Shown piece by piece: positions 37,601-50,300 of a stretch of DNA of 64,000 nt. The stretch comes from Pogostemon cablin (Eukaryota; Streptophyta; Magnoliopsida; Lamiales; Lamiaceae). The stretch covers positions 17,269,073 to 17,333,072 of the forward strand of contig CM042994.1 of NCBI GenBank assembly GCA_023678885.1. Reading direction: 5' to 3'. The notes under the pieces are model-generated. The model made no database searches and was not told where the DNA came from. It saw nothing but the letters and a program-made list of their open reading frames with translations. The stretch's first letter is position 1. Every line of letters starts with the position of its first letter. A program made the translations under genes and the position numbers.

Positions 37601-40600
37601 TTCTTCATCATGAAGCTCATTTCCTACATCATGATGCTCATTTTCTTCATCATGATGCTTAATTTCTTCATCATGATGCTCATTTTCTCCATCAGGATGC
37701 ATATTTTCTTTATCATGAAGCTCATTTTCTTCATCATGATGCTCATTTTCTTCATCTTGACGCTCATTTTCTTCATCATGATGCATATTTTCTTCATCAT
37801 CGTGATGTTTATTTCCTTCATCGTGATGCTCATTTCCTTCATTGTGATGCTTATTTTCTTCATCAAGATGATCATTTTCTTCATCATGTTGCTCATTTTT
37901 TTCATCAAGATGCTTATTTTTTTCATCAAGATGCATATTTTCTTCATCATGATGCACATTTTCTTCATCATGATTTTCATTTTCTTAATTATGATGCCCA
38001 ATTTCTTCATCATGATGCTCAATTTCTTAATCATGATGCTCATTTTCTTCATCTTGATGCATATTTTATTCATCATGATGCTTATTTTCTTTATCATGAT
38101 CCATATTTTCTTAATCATGATGCTCATTTTCTTTATCATGACGCTCATTTTCTTTTTCATGATGCATATTTCTTCATCAGGATGCATATTTCAAGATGCT
38201 CAATTTCTTCATTAAGGTGCTCATTTCCTTCATCATGATGCTTATTTTCTTTATCATGATGCATATTTTCTTCATCATGAAGCTCATTTTATTCATCAAG
38301 ATGCATATTTTCATCATCATGATGTTTATTTTCTTCATCATGATGTATATTTTATTCATTATGATGCTCATTATCTTCATCATGATGAATATTTTCTTCA
38401 TCATTATGCATATTTTCTTCATCATAATGCTCATTTTCTTCATCATGATGAATATTTTCTTCATCACGATGCTCATTTTGTTCATCATAATGCTCATTTT
38501 CTTCATCATGATTTCTTCATCATGATGCTAAATTTCTTCGTCATGATGTTCCTTTTCTTCATCTTGATGCATATTTTCTTCATCATGAAGCTCATTTTCA
38601 TCATCATGATGCATATTTTATTCATCATTATGCTCATTTTTTTCATCACGATGCATATTTTCTTCATCATGATGCATATTTTCTTCATAATGATCCTCAT
38701 TTTCTTCATCATGACGCTCATTTTATTCATCATGATGCATATTTTCTTCATCATGATGCGTATTTTCTTCATCAACTTGCTCATTTTCTTCATCATGTTG
38801 CTTATTATCTTCATCATGATGCTTATTTTCTTTATCATGATGCTCATTTTTCTCATCAAGATGCTTATTTTCTTTATCATGATGCAAATTTTATTCATCA
38901 TGATTCATATTTTCTCTATCATGATGTTCATTTTCTTCATCATGATGCTCATTTTTTCATCAAGATGCTCATTTTCTTCACCATGATGCATATTTTATTC
39001 ATCATGGTGCTCATTTTTTTCATCAAAATGCTTATTTTCTATATCATGATGCTCATTTTCTTCATCATGATGCATATTTTCTTCATCAAGAAGCTCATTT
39101 TCTTCATCATGATTCACATTTTCTTCATCATGAGGCTCATTTTCTTTATCATGATGCATATTTTCTTCATCATGATTAATATTTTCTTCATCATGATGCT
39201 CATTTCCTTCATCATTATGACCATTTCCTTCATCATGATGCTCATTTTCTTCATCATGATGCATATTTTCGTCATCACGATGCTCATTTTCTTCACCTTA
39301 ATGCTCATTTTCTTCATCATTATTTCTTCATCATGATGCTAATTTTCTTCATCATGATGCTCATTTTCTTCATCTTGATGAGTATTTTCTTCGTCATGAA
39401 GCTCATTTTCTTCATTATGATGTATATTTTATTCATCATGATGCTCATTTTCTTCATCATTACGCTCATTTTCTACAACATGATGCATATTTTCTTCATT
39501 GTGATCCTTATTTTCTTTATCATGATGCTCATTTTCTTTTTCATTATGCATATTTTCTTCATCATGATGCATATTTTATTCATCAACATGTTCATTTTCT
39601 TCATCGTGATGCATATTTTCTTCATTAAGATGCACATTTTCTTCATCATGCAGCTCATTTTCTTCATCAAGATGCTTATTTTCTTTATCATGATGCATAT
39701 TTTCTTCATCATGATACACATTATCTTCATCATGATACTCAATTTCTTCATCTTGGTGCTCATTTTCTTTATCATCATGCTTATTTTCTTTATCATGATG
39801 CATATTTTCTTCATCATGATGCTCATTTTCTTCATCAAGATGCATATTTTCTTCAACATGATGCATATTCTCTTCATCATGATGCTCATTTTCTTCATCA
39901 TGACGCATATTTTCTTTTCATGATGCATATTTTCTTCATCATGATGCATATTTTCTCCATCAAGATGCTCAATTTCTTTATCATGGTGCTCATTTTCTTT
40001 ATCATGATGCTCATTTTCTTTATCATGATGCATATTTTCTTCATCAATATGCTCATTTTCTTCATCAAGATGCATATTTTCTTCATCATGATGCTCATTT
40101 TCTTCATCATGATGCATATTTTCTTCATCATGATACATATTTTATTTATCACAATGCACATTTTCTTCATCTTGATGCTCATTTTCTTCTTCATGATGCT
40201 CATTTCCGTCATCATGATGCTCATTTCCTTCATCATAATGCTTATTTAATTCATCATGATGCATATTTACTTCATCATGATGCTCATTTTCTTCATCACG
40301 ATGCATATTTTATCCATCATGATGCTCATTTTCTTCATCAAGATTCATATTTTCTTCATCATGATAAATAATTTCTTTATCATGATGCTCATTTTCTTCA
40401 TCTTGATGCTCATTTTCTATTTCATGATGCATATTTTCTTCATCAAGATGCTCAATTTCTTCATCATGGTGCACATTTTCTTCATCATGATGCTTATTTT
40501 CTTCATCATGATGCATATTTTCTTCATCATGATGCATATTTTCTTCATCATGACGCTCATTTTCTTCATCATGATGCTCATTTTCTTTTTCATGATGCAT

Positions 40601-41649
40601 ATTTTCTTCATCATGATACATATTTTCTCCATCAAGATGCTCAATTTCTTCATCATGGTGCTGATTTTCTTCATCATGATGCTTACTTTCTTTATCATGA
40701 TGCATATTTTCTTCGTCATGATTCTCATTTTCTTCATCATGATGCATATTTTCCTCATCATGATGCTCATTTTCTTCATCATGATGCATATTTTCTTCAT
40801 CATGATTAATATTTTCTTCATAATGATGCTCATTTCCTTCATCATTATGACCATTTCCTTCATCATGATGCTCATTTTCTTCATCATGATGCATATTTTC
40901 ATCATCACGATGCTCATTTTCTTCACCTTAATGCTCATTTTCTTCATCATTATTTCTTCATCATGATGCTAATTTTCTTCATCATGATGCTCATTTTCTT
41001 CATCTTGATGCATATTTTCTTCGTCATGAAGCTCATTTTCTTCATCATGATGCATATTTTATTCATCATGATGCTCATTTTCTTCATCATTGCGCTCATT
41101 TTCTACAACATCATACATATTTTCTTCATTGTGATCCTCGTTTTCTTCATCATGATGCTCATTTTCTTTTTCATTATGCATATTTTCTTCATCATGATGC
41201 ATATTTTATTCATCAACATGCTCATTTTCTTCATCGTGATGCATATTTTCTTCATAAAGATGCTCATTTTCTTCATCATGCAGCTCATTTTCTTCATCAA
41301 GATGCTTATTTTCTTTATCATGATGCATATTTTCTTCATCATGATACACATTATCTTCATCATGATTTTCATTTTCTTCATCATGATGCATATTTTCTTC
41401 ATCATGATGCTCATATTCTTCATCACGATGCTCATTTTCTTCATCACGATGCTCATTTTCTTAATCATGATGCTCATTTTCTTCATCATGATACATATTT
41501 TCTTCATCATGATGCTTATTTACTTCATCATGATGCTCATTTTTCTTCATCATGATTTCTTCATCATGATGCTCAATTTCTTCATCTTGGTGCTCATTTT
41601 CTTCATCATAATGCTTATTTTCTTTATCATGATGCATATTTTCTTCATC

Positions 41650-41654
41650 ATGAT
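41650..41654 (+). repeat. Target-site duplication, left copy (ATGAT)
   Basis: ATGAT directly before TATAATATC, repeated at 47326-47330. ATGAT is also part of the 21-bp unit, so chance is not negligible, but the element-free paralogue has a single ATGAT at 57528-57532 in the same context. Confidence 0.85.
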
Positions 41655-42075
41655 TATAATATCTTAGTTCAACTAGATTTTTTTTAGAAAGCCCAAAACC
41701 TATTTATTTATTTTTATAGCCCAAAAGGCAAGCCCAATTAAGCCCAACTAGATTTTTTTTAGAAAGCCCAAAACCTATTTATTTATTTTTATAGCCCAAA
41801 AGGCCAGCCCAATTAAGCCCAACTAGATTTTTTTAGAAAGCCCAAACTTATTTATTTATTTATTTTGTGGCCCAAAGTTTCAGCCCACTTAAATGGCCTG
41901 ATATATAATTAGTAAGGCTAAAGTTAAAAAAAAAAAGAGAGAAGAACGGGAGAAGAAAAGCAAAAGAGGGGAAAGAAGAGAGTGAAGAGGAGAAACCCTT
42001 GTTGATCAAATTATCCCTTACAACCCTCATCCTAGGTGGTTTCTAAGTTGTTTTGAGGTAAGTGGTGTGTGAATT
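41655..42075 (+). mobile_element. Right retrotransposon, truncated 5' LTR (421 bp)
   Basis: Matches 45034 onwards almost perfectly, includes three ~75-bp repeats (41660-41880) and the TATA-like box, and breaks off at GTGTGTGAATT, after which pol sequence begins. About 1.87 kb of LTR is missing. Confidence 0.92.
41902..41909 (+). promoter_or_regulatory. TATA-like box in truncated 5' LTR
   Basis: TATATAAT, conserved in all three LTR copies that include this part. If active it would now drive a transcript entering the broken pol directly. Confidence 0.3.
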
Positions 42076-42101
42076 TCCTGAATCGTGAATGAATTTCCTG
42101 A
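42071..42101 (+). other. Deletion junction with 11-bp direct repeat
   Basis: GAATTTCCTGA occurs at 42071-42081 and 42091-42101. The first five bases are shared with the LTR (compare the GTGTGTGAATT stretch in the 3' LTR, at about 45441-45455); the second copy is at its normal place in pol. This is typical of a microhomology-mediated deletion with a short templated insertion. Confidence 0.7.
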
Positions 42102-45066
42102 TGTCTTTCCCGAAGACTTACTAGGACAACCTCCGAATCGAGAGATTGATTTTTGCATTGACGTACTTCCTGGAATCACACCTATATCAATTACTCCATA
42201 TCGAATGTCGCCTGCTGAGCTTAAGGAACTCCAGACACAACTTGGGGAATTATTGGAGAAGGGTTTCATACGACCTAGCACATCTCCGTGGGGTGCTCCA
42301 GTTCTTTTTGTCAAGAAGAAAGATGGATCACTTCGTCTATGTGTCGACTACCGTCAATTGAACAAGGTGACAATCAAGAACAAATATCCTCTTCCAAGAA
42401 TCGATGATCTGTTTGATCAATTGTAAGGAGCAACTGTGTTCTCAAATATTGATTTGCGATCCGGTTATCACCAACTCAAGATCAGGGAATCTGATATCCC
42501 TAAGTCTGCTTTTCGAACCAGATACGGACATGTTGAATTCTGTGTTATGCCTTTTGGACTCACAAATGCTCCTGCAGCTTTTATGGATCTTATGAATCGG
42601 GTCTTTCGGCCGTACTTAGATAAGTTTATCATCATCTTCATTGATGACATTCTTATTTATTTTAAATCGGACGACAAGCATTCTCATCATCTAAGAATTG
42701 CTCTGAACATTCTCAGAGAAAATCAGCTTTATGCTAAATTCTCGAAGTGTGAATTTTGGCTTCGCGAGGTAAGCTTTTTGGGTCATCACATTTCTAAAGA
42801 AGGAATCTACATCGATCCAGTGAAGATTCAAGCTATACTAGATTGGGAACGTCCAAAGAACGTGACAGAGATTCGTAGTTTTCTAGGATTAGCTGGATAT
42901 TATCGACGGTTTGTCAAAGACTTTTCGTTATTGGCTTCATCTTTAACTAAATTGACTCGGAAAGGGGTAAAATTTGAATGGAGTGAAGAATGCGAGGAAG
43001 CATTTCAAGAATTGAAAAGACGACTCGTTTCAGCTCCTATTCTTGCTTTGCCAGACCCAGCGATTGGAGAATTTACCATTTATAGCGACGCCTCGAGACA
43101 AGGATTAGGATGCGTTCTCATGCAAGAAGGAAAGGTTATTGCCTACGCTTCAAGGCAATTGAAGAAGAACGAAGAAAATTATCCTACACATGATTTAGAG
43201 TTGGCTGCAATCGTCTTTGCATTGAAGATATGGAGGCACTATCTGTATGGTGCAACTTGTCGGGTTTTCACTGATCACAAGAGCTTAAAGTATATCACCA
43301 CGCAAAAGGAGCTCAACCTCAGGCAAAGGCGATGGATGGAGTTGATTAGTGACTATGACTTAGTCATCGATTATCATCCTGGCAAGGCAAACGTTGTTGC
43401 AGATGCTCTGAGTAGAAAGTCTTCTACCTCACTTGCTTCAATTCTATCTTTTTATCTTCCTATGTTGGAGCAATTTAAATCTTTACACATTTCGCTCGAT
43501 TGTGAAAAGTCTAATGATTCTGCCTTAATCGCCAAATTCGAGGTTAGACCTACCTTGTTCGAGAAAATTCGAGAAAGACAATCACACGATGTTTATTTAC
43601 AACAGAAGATGGCGAAGCTAAATCAAGGAAAAGAAACAGAATATCAAATTCGGGATGATGGACTTCTTACTTTTAAAAATCATGTTTGTGTTCCATCAGA
43701 ACTTGATGTTCGTAGAGCTATTCTTGAGGAAGCCCATTCTTCAGCCTATGCTATGCATCCTGGTAGTACCAAAATGTATAGAACACTTCGGGAGCATTAT
43801 TGGTGGCCAGGTATGAAACGGGACACTACTGAATTTGTATCAAGGTGCTTATCTTGCCAACAGATTAAAGCGGAACACCAAAAACCAGCCGGCATGCTTC
43901 AACCACTACCTATTCCTGAGTGGAAATGGGAAAACGTCACAATGGATTTTGTTTCTGGTTTACCTCGAACCCAAAAGGGTCATGACTCAATTTGGGTCAT
44001 TGTCGATCGTCTGACGAAATTGGCACATTTCCTTCCAGTGCATACCAACGAATCTTTAGAGAAACTTGTCAAGTTATATGTCGATGAGATCGTGAGATTG
44101 CACGGAGTACCAGTGTCAATCATATCTGACCGTGATCCAAGATTCACTTCCCGTTTTTGGCCTAGTCTGCAGAAAGCGCTAGGTACAAAATTACTATTCA
44201 GTACCTCGTTTCATCCACAGACTGATGGACAGTCAGAGAGAACTATACAGACACTAGAAGACATGTTACGTGCAGTGGTGTTGAATTTGGGAGGTAGCTG
44301 GGATAAGTACGTGACTTTGGTGGAGTTCGCTTATAACAACAGTTATCATTCAAGCATTGGAATGCCCCCATACGAAGCTCTGTATGGCCGAAAGTGTCGA
44401 ACACCACTCTTTTGGGATGAGGTTGGCGAGAGACAAATCGAACAAGTAGAGCTTATCGAAGATGCGAAGGCAAAAATACAACTTATTCGAGACAGACTTA
44501 AGGCAGCGCAAGATCGACAGAAAAGTTACGCAGATAATAGGAGGCGTGATTTGGAGTTTAATGAAGGAGACAAAGTTTTTCTGAAAGTTTCTCCATGGAA
44601 GGGCGTGTTGCGATTCCGCCGTCGAGGAAAGTTGAGTCCAAGGTATATTGGCCCGTTTACGATCGTGCAAAGGATTGGTCGTGTCGCGTATCGACTTGAG
44701 CTACCATCGGAATTGTCGAAGATTCACGATGTCTTCCATGTCTCTATGCTTAGAAAATATGAACCAGATCCTTCGCACGTGCTCAAAGATCCCCCAGTTG
44801 TATTAAAGGAAAATCTATCGTACGAAGTACAACCTGTTCAAATTGTAGATCGCCGAGAGAAAATGCTTCGTAACAAATCCATTCCTATGGTGAGAATTCT
44901 ATGGAGAAGTGATCAAATTGAAGAAGAAACATGGGAACCAGAGTCAGTCATGCGTCAACACCATCCAAATCTCTTTTCATCTCTAGGTACGTTTATGTTT
45001 CGAGGACGAAACTTTTTGGAGGAGGGGATACTTTATAATATCTTAGTTCAACTAGATTTTTTTTAG
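42081..45066 (+). pseudogene. pol: Ty3/gypsy chromovirus pol, 5'-truncated with one nonsense codon
   Basis: Starts within the linker between protease and RT (EFPDVFPEDL), so the protease is missing. RT runs from the SPWGAPVLF region to catalytic FIDD at 42637-42648. RNase H (YSDAS), integrase zinc finger, DD35E core, GPF module and chromodomain-like tail (VRILWRSDQIEEETWEPE) follow in a single frame to 45066, ending a short way into the 3' LTR. A TAA at 42424-42426, just before the RT segment GATVFSNIDLRSG, interrupts it; the left copy has a sense codon there. Downstream of that the frame is open for 876 codons, so this copy preserves the integrase-chromodomain region better than the left one. 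It cannot be autonomous. Confidence 0.94.
45018..45028 (+). other. Polypurine tract, right retrotransposon
   Basis: GGAGGAGGGGA, ending 5 bases before the 3' LTR start at 45034; counterpart of 189-201 in the left copy. Confidence 0.75.
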
Positions 45067-45280
45067 AAAGCCCAAAACCTATTTATTTATTTTTATAGCC
45101 CAAAAGGCAAGCCCAATTAAGCCCAACTAGATTTTTTTTAGAAAGCCCAAAACCTATTTATTTATTTTTATAGCCCAAAAGGCCAGCCCAATTAAGCCCA
45201 ACTAGATTTTTTTAGAAAGCCCAAACTTATTTATTTATTTATTTTGTGGCCCAAAGTTTCAGCCCACTTAAATGGCCTGA

Positions 45281-45288
45281 TATATAAT
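45281..45288 (+). promoter_or_regulatory. TATA-like box in right 3' LTR
   Basis: TATATAAT about 250 bases into the LTR. In a 3' LTR it could start read-out transcription into the satellite beyond 47325. Confidence 0.3.
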
Positions 45289-45434
45289 TAGTAAGGCTAA
45301 AGTTAAAAAAAAAGAGAGAAGAACGGGAGAAGAAAAGCAAAAGAGGGGAAAGAAGAGAGTGAAGAGGAGAAACCCTTGTTGATCAAATTCTCCCTTACAA
45401 CCCTCATCCTAGGTGGTTTCTAAGTTGTTTTGAG

Positions 45435-45915
45435 GTAAGTGGTGTGTGAATTAAGCTTCCTTCTTCCATGATTTTGTAATTTTGTGGGGTTTTTCTTTTT
45501 GGTATGTGGGTAATTTGCAGACTGTTCGAACTGATTTTGACATAGCTATTACCATCGAAACTTTGCAAACTTAATTTCTGTACGTAGCTGAACTCATTAG
45601 CTTTCCGTAGCCACTTGAAACGCCTCAATCAGATTATTCTACAATTAGTTAGGATTTTTCTCGTAAACTGCCGCTAGCTGGAAAATTTCAGAAATTTTAT
45701 ATCGAATTCAAACTTATTTTTTTATCGTTTCGTTTAGTTAATATATTGAAACGGTTATATGGGATTGGAAACTGATGTTAAGGAGTTACATGCCATTTTT
45801 ATTTAATATCGACTCGTTCGAACTCGATTAGGATTTGTTTTTAGCAATGAAAGGGATGTTAACGCTAATAGTTAGTTATATTTAATTTGTCATTAATTGC
45901 TCATCTCCTTTCTAG
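45435..45915 (+). other. Intron-like interval in LTR leader (right copy)
   Basis: Donor GAG|GTAAGT at 45432-45440 and acceptor CTCCTTTCTAG ending at 45915, 481 bp apart. Both boundaries are kept in the left 5' LTR at 7313 and 6831. Splicing is not shown. Confidence 0.3.
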
Positions 45916-46257
45916 GTAAAGAACCATCGACGAAGGGCAAGGGACCGACTTCAAATTCCGGAGAGAGTTAATCACTTCCTTGTGAGTTGATAATTCGGGA
46001 ACGCCTTCTCTTGTGGGAAATGTGGACCCTCGATAAATGTGCATTTATTTTAGTTTTAGTTAATTGATAAGAAAATTATTTGGTATTGTGTTATGTGGTA
46101 AAGAGCCTGATTGGCTCGATTGCTCTGGTTAGAGTCATGTTAGCCATTTTATGAGTATTATTGATTTCTGGTTATTCTTGTGTGCCAATTAAGACTCTAA
46201 CTTGAGTCGTTATTCATCTTATGATGCACATGCATATGTATGCCTGGTACCAAGGTT

Positions 46258-46390
46258 AAGTAGCCCGAATTGGTCACGGTTCGGGTGAGTTGGAGTGACA
46301 TTGGTTAAGTAGCCCGAATTGTCGCGGTTCGGGTGAGTTAGAGTGACAACCAAGTTGCCCGGGATTGGCAAACCCGGGTGAGTTAGATCT
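46258..46390 (+). repeat. ~49-bp tandem repeat in right 3' LTR
   Basis: Copies at 46258-46306 (49 bp), 46307-46351 (45 bp) and a degenerate one at 46352-46390, each with AAGT(A/T)GCCCG and CGGGTGAGTT. Counterpart of 6285-6420. Confidence 0.75.
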
Positions 46391-47325
46391 AACGGGGCAC
46401 CTGTCCATTTGCCAAATACTGATACTCTGGAGGGTGATCGTTAGATGGATTAGTCTATTATAGACTCAGTCAACGTCACCGGTGTGGGACATGCATGTCA
46501 TATATGTTTATATGTTTGATCATTTCAAGTATTCACGTCGATATTGAATTGTGAACTTTAGCACTTGTCGTGTTGAGAAAGAATATTAATGTGCATTTTA
46601 TCTAGAGTAACGGTGACGGGCTTGGACTGTCTCTCGACGGAGAGCTCAGTTCGAGGAGGATATTGACAACCCATGCGTCTTTTATGTGATAACATGTTTG
46701 AACTAATTGTGTTATTCGTAAATGTGCACTAAGGTTTTTATTTTCATTAATATGTGTACTGAGTGAGAAATAGTTATTGTGGGACGAAATGTGGGATTTT
46801 ATGTTATGAACCGCAAGTGGAATACATGCTTCGTATAAGGGTCGGGGTGACCGGCTTATCACCTCACTGAGCTAGTGGTTTTGCTCACCCCCCATCATTC
46901 TTTCCTTTTCAGGCTGTTGATATCGTTTTGGTTGGAGGTTTTCCTATCGTTTGCTCGTCATCCAATCCGTGTTTTGGGTACTTTTCTTTTATGTAAATTG
47001 ACGGATTCATTGGCGAGATTGTATAGTTTATATTTGGTGACCCCCTTGATGTTTTTTTTTTACCTTCGCGATGTTATATCGTTCATGTATATTTTCTTTA
47101 AACTAAGTTACACCGTTGTATTTTGTACCTTTGTAAATCCTTGTTGATACTTTTTGAGATGATGTCCTCGGGTTGTACCCGTTGTTATCAGTTGTTCAGC
47201 TCTACAGGTACTTGATACCAAGCCTTACGTTTTCTATAAACTTTGTGGAGTGGAGTGCACCCATTCTGCGAAATTTATGGTTAACGTGGCGGTTGTCGCG
47301 TTCTGTCTGGGGTCGGGGCGTGACA

Positions 47326-50300
47326 ATGATGCTCATTTTCTTCATCATGATGGATATTTTCTTCAACATGATGCATATTCTCTTCATCATGATGCTCATT
47401 TTCTTCATCATGACGCACATTTTCTTTTCTTGATGCATATTTTCTTCATCATGATGCATATTTTCTCCATCAAGATGCTCAATTTCTTTATCATGGTGCT
47501 CATTTTCTTTATCATGATGCTCATTTTCTTTATCATGATGCATATTTTCTACATCATGATTCTCATTTTCTTCATCATGATGCTCATTTTCTTCATCATG
47601 ATGCATACTTTCTTCATCGTGATACATATTTTCTATATCACAATGCACATTTTCTTCATCTTGATGCTCATTTTATTATTCATGATGCTCATTTCTGTCA
47701 TCATGATGCTCATTTCCTTCATCATAATGCTCATTTAATTCATCATGATGCATATTTTCTTCATCATGACGCTCATTTTCTTCATCATGATACATATTTT
47801 CTTCATTGTGATGCCCATTTCCTTCATCGTGTTGCTTATTTGATTCTTCGTGATGCTCATTTCCTTCATCGTGATGCTCATTTTCTTCATCATAATGCAT
47901 ATTTTCTTCATCAAGATGCTCATTTTTTTCATCATGATGCTCATTTTCTTCATCAAGATGCATATTTTCTTCATCATGATGCACATTGTCTTAATCATGA
48001 TTTCCATTTTCTTCCTCATGATGCATATTTTCTTCATCATGATGCTCATTTTCTTCATCATGAGGCTCATTTTCTTCATATTGATGCATATTTTTTTCAT
48101 CATGAATCTCATTTTCTTCATCACGATGCATATTTTCTTCATCATGTTGCATATTTTATTTATCATGATCCTCATTTTCTTCATCATGACACTCATTTTA
48201 TTCTTCATGATGCAAATTTTCTTCATCATGTTGCATATTTTCTTCATAAACTTGCTCATTTTCTTAATCATGATGCATATTTTCTTCATCATGATGCTCA
48301 TTTTCTTCATCATGATGCATATTTTCTTCATCATGATGCGTATTTACTTAATCATGATGCTCATTTTTTTCATCATGATGCGTATTTACTTAATCGTGAT
48401 GCTTATTTCCTTCTTCGTGATGCTCATTTTCGTCATCGTGATGCTCATTTTCTTCATCATAATGCATATTTTCTTCATCAAGATGTTCATTTTCTTCATC
48501 ATGATGCTCATTTTCTTCATCATGACGCTCATTTTTTTCATCATGATGAATATTTTCTTCGTCATGATGCATATTTTCGTTATCATGTTGCACATCTTCT
48601 TCATCATAATGCATATTTTCTTCATCAAGATGCTCATTTTCTTCATCATGATGCTCATTTTCTTCATCAAGATGCATATTTTCTTCATCATGATGCACAT
48701 TTTCTTAATCATGATTTCAATTTTCTTCCTCATGATGCATATTTTCTTCATCATGATGCTCATTTTCTTCATCATGAGTCTCATTTTCTTCATCTTAATG
48801 CATATTTTCTTCATCATGAAGCTCATTTTCATCATCATGATGCATATTTTATTCATCATTATGCTCATTTTCTTCATCACGATGCGTATTTTCTTCATCA
48901 TGATGAATATTTTATTTATCATGATCCTCATTTTCTTCATCATGATGCTCATTTTATTCTTCATGATGCATATTTTCTTCATCATGATGCATATTTTCTT
49001 CATAAACTTGCTCATTTTCTTAATCATGATGCATATTTTCTTCATCACGATGCTCATTTTCTTCATCATGATGCATATTTTCTTCATCATGATGCGTATT
49101 TACTTAATCATGATGCTCATTTTTCTTCATCATAACACTCAATTTCTTCATCATGATGCTCATTTTCTTAAATATGATGCCCAATTTCTTCATCATGATG
49201 CTAAATTTCTTAATCATGATGTTCATTTTCTTCATCTTGATGCTCATTTTCTTCATCAAGATGCATATTTTCTTCATCTTGATGCATAATTTCTTTATCA
49301 TGATGCTCATTTTCTTAATCTTGACTCTCATTTTCTTTTTCATGATGCATATTTTCTTCATCATGATGCATATTTTTTTCATCAAGATGCTCAATTTCTT
49401 CATCATGGTGCACATTTTTTTCATCATGATGCTTATTTTCTTCATCATGATGCATATTTTCTTCATCATGATGCATATTTTCTTCATCATGACGCTCATT
49501 TTCTTCATCATGATGCTCATTTTCTTTTTCATGATGCATATTTTCTTCATCATGATACATATTTTCTCCATCAAGATGCTCAATTTATTCATCATGGTGC
49601 TGATTTTCTTCATCATGATGCTTACTTTCTTTATTATGATGCATATTTTCTTCGTTATAATGCTCATTTTCTTCATCATGATGCATATTTTCCTCATCAT
49701 GATGCTCATTTTCTTCATCATGATGCGTATTTTCTTCATCGTGATACATATTTTCTTTATCACGATGCACATTTTCTACATCTTGATGCTCATTTTATTC
49801 TTCATGATGCTCATTTCCGTCATCATGATGCTCATTTCCTTCATCGTGATGCTCATTTTCTTCATCATGATGCCTATTTTCTTCATTAAGATGCTCATTT
49901 TTTTCATCATGATGCACATTTTCTTCATCAAGATGCATATTTTCTTCATCATGATGCACATTTTCTTAATCATGATTTCCATTTTCTTCATCATGATGCT
50001 CATTTTCTTCATCATGTTGCTCATTTTCTTCATCTTGATGCATATTTTCTTCATCATGAATCTCATTTTCATCATCATGATGCATATTTTATTCATCATT
50101 ATGCTCATTTTCTTCATCACGATGCATATTTTCTTCATCATGTTGCATATTTTATTTATCATGATCCTCATTTTCTTCATCATGACACTCATTTTATTCT
50201 TCATGATGCAAATTTTCTTCATCATTATGCATATTTTCTTCATAAACTTGCTTATTTTCTTAATCATGATGCATATTTTCTTTTCATCATGATGCTCATT

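Larger units (their letters stand above)
27403..41654 (+). repeat. 21-bp satellite array, segment 3
   Basis: Same unit and orientation. A second higher-order family dominates, marked by CATAAACTTGCTCATTTTC (for example about 28.25, 28.63, 29.84, 31.76, 33.15, 34.36, 35.76 and 36.97 kb; spacings about 1.2-1.9 kb plus one 377-bp step) and by GCTTATTTGATTCTT. From about 37.4 kb the order changes to a block that recurs at 54.7-57.5 kb. ORFs of up to 521 codons are artefacts of the period. No gene is called. Confidence 0.97.
41655..47325 (+). mobile_element. Right Ty3/gypsy chromovirus, internally deleted, inserted in the array
   Basis: Starts TATAATATC and ends GGCGTGACA, flanked on both sides by ATGAT (41650-41654 and 47326-47330), a 5-bp target duplication. 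Same family as the left element but in opposite orientation. It is 5671 bp: a truncated 5' LTR, pol lacking protease, and a complete 3' LTR; the rest of the 5' LTR, primer site and gag are gone. Over the shared ~420 bp the two LTRs differ by one substitution and an A-run length, so insertion is recent. The array on either side joins perfectly in a paralogue at about 57447-57600 that lacks the element. Confidence 0.95.
45034..47325 (+). mobile_element. Right retrotransposon, 3' LTR (2292 bp, complete)
   Basis: TATAATATC ... GGCGTGACA, followed by the ATGAT target duplication. It contains ~75-bp repeats (45040-45260), a TATATAAT box, a purine-rich leader (45300-45375), an intron-like interval (45435-45915) and ~49-bp repeats (46258-46390). 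Co-linear with the left 5' LTR. Small ORFs inside are not supported as genes. Confidence 0.93.

Noticed and set aside
41655..47325. Solo functional retrotransposon
   Set aside because: It lacks primer site, gag and protease and has a nonsense codon in RT, so it cannot move by itself.
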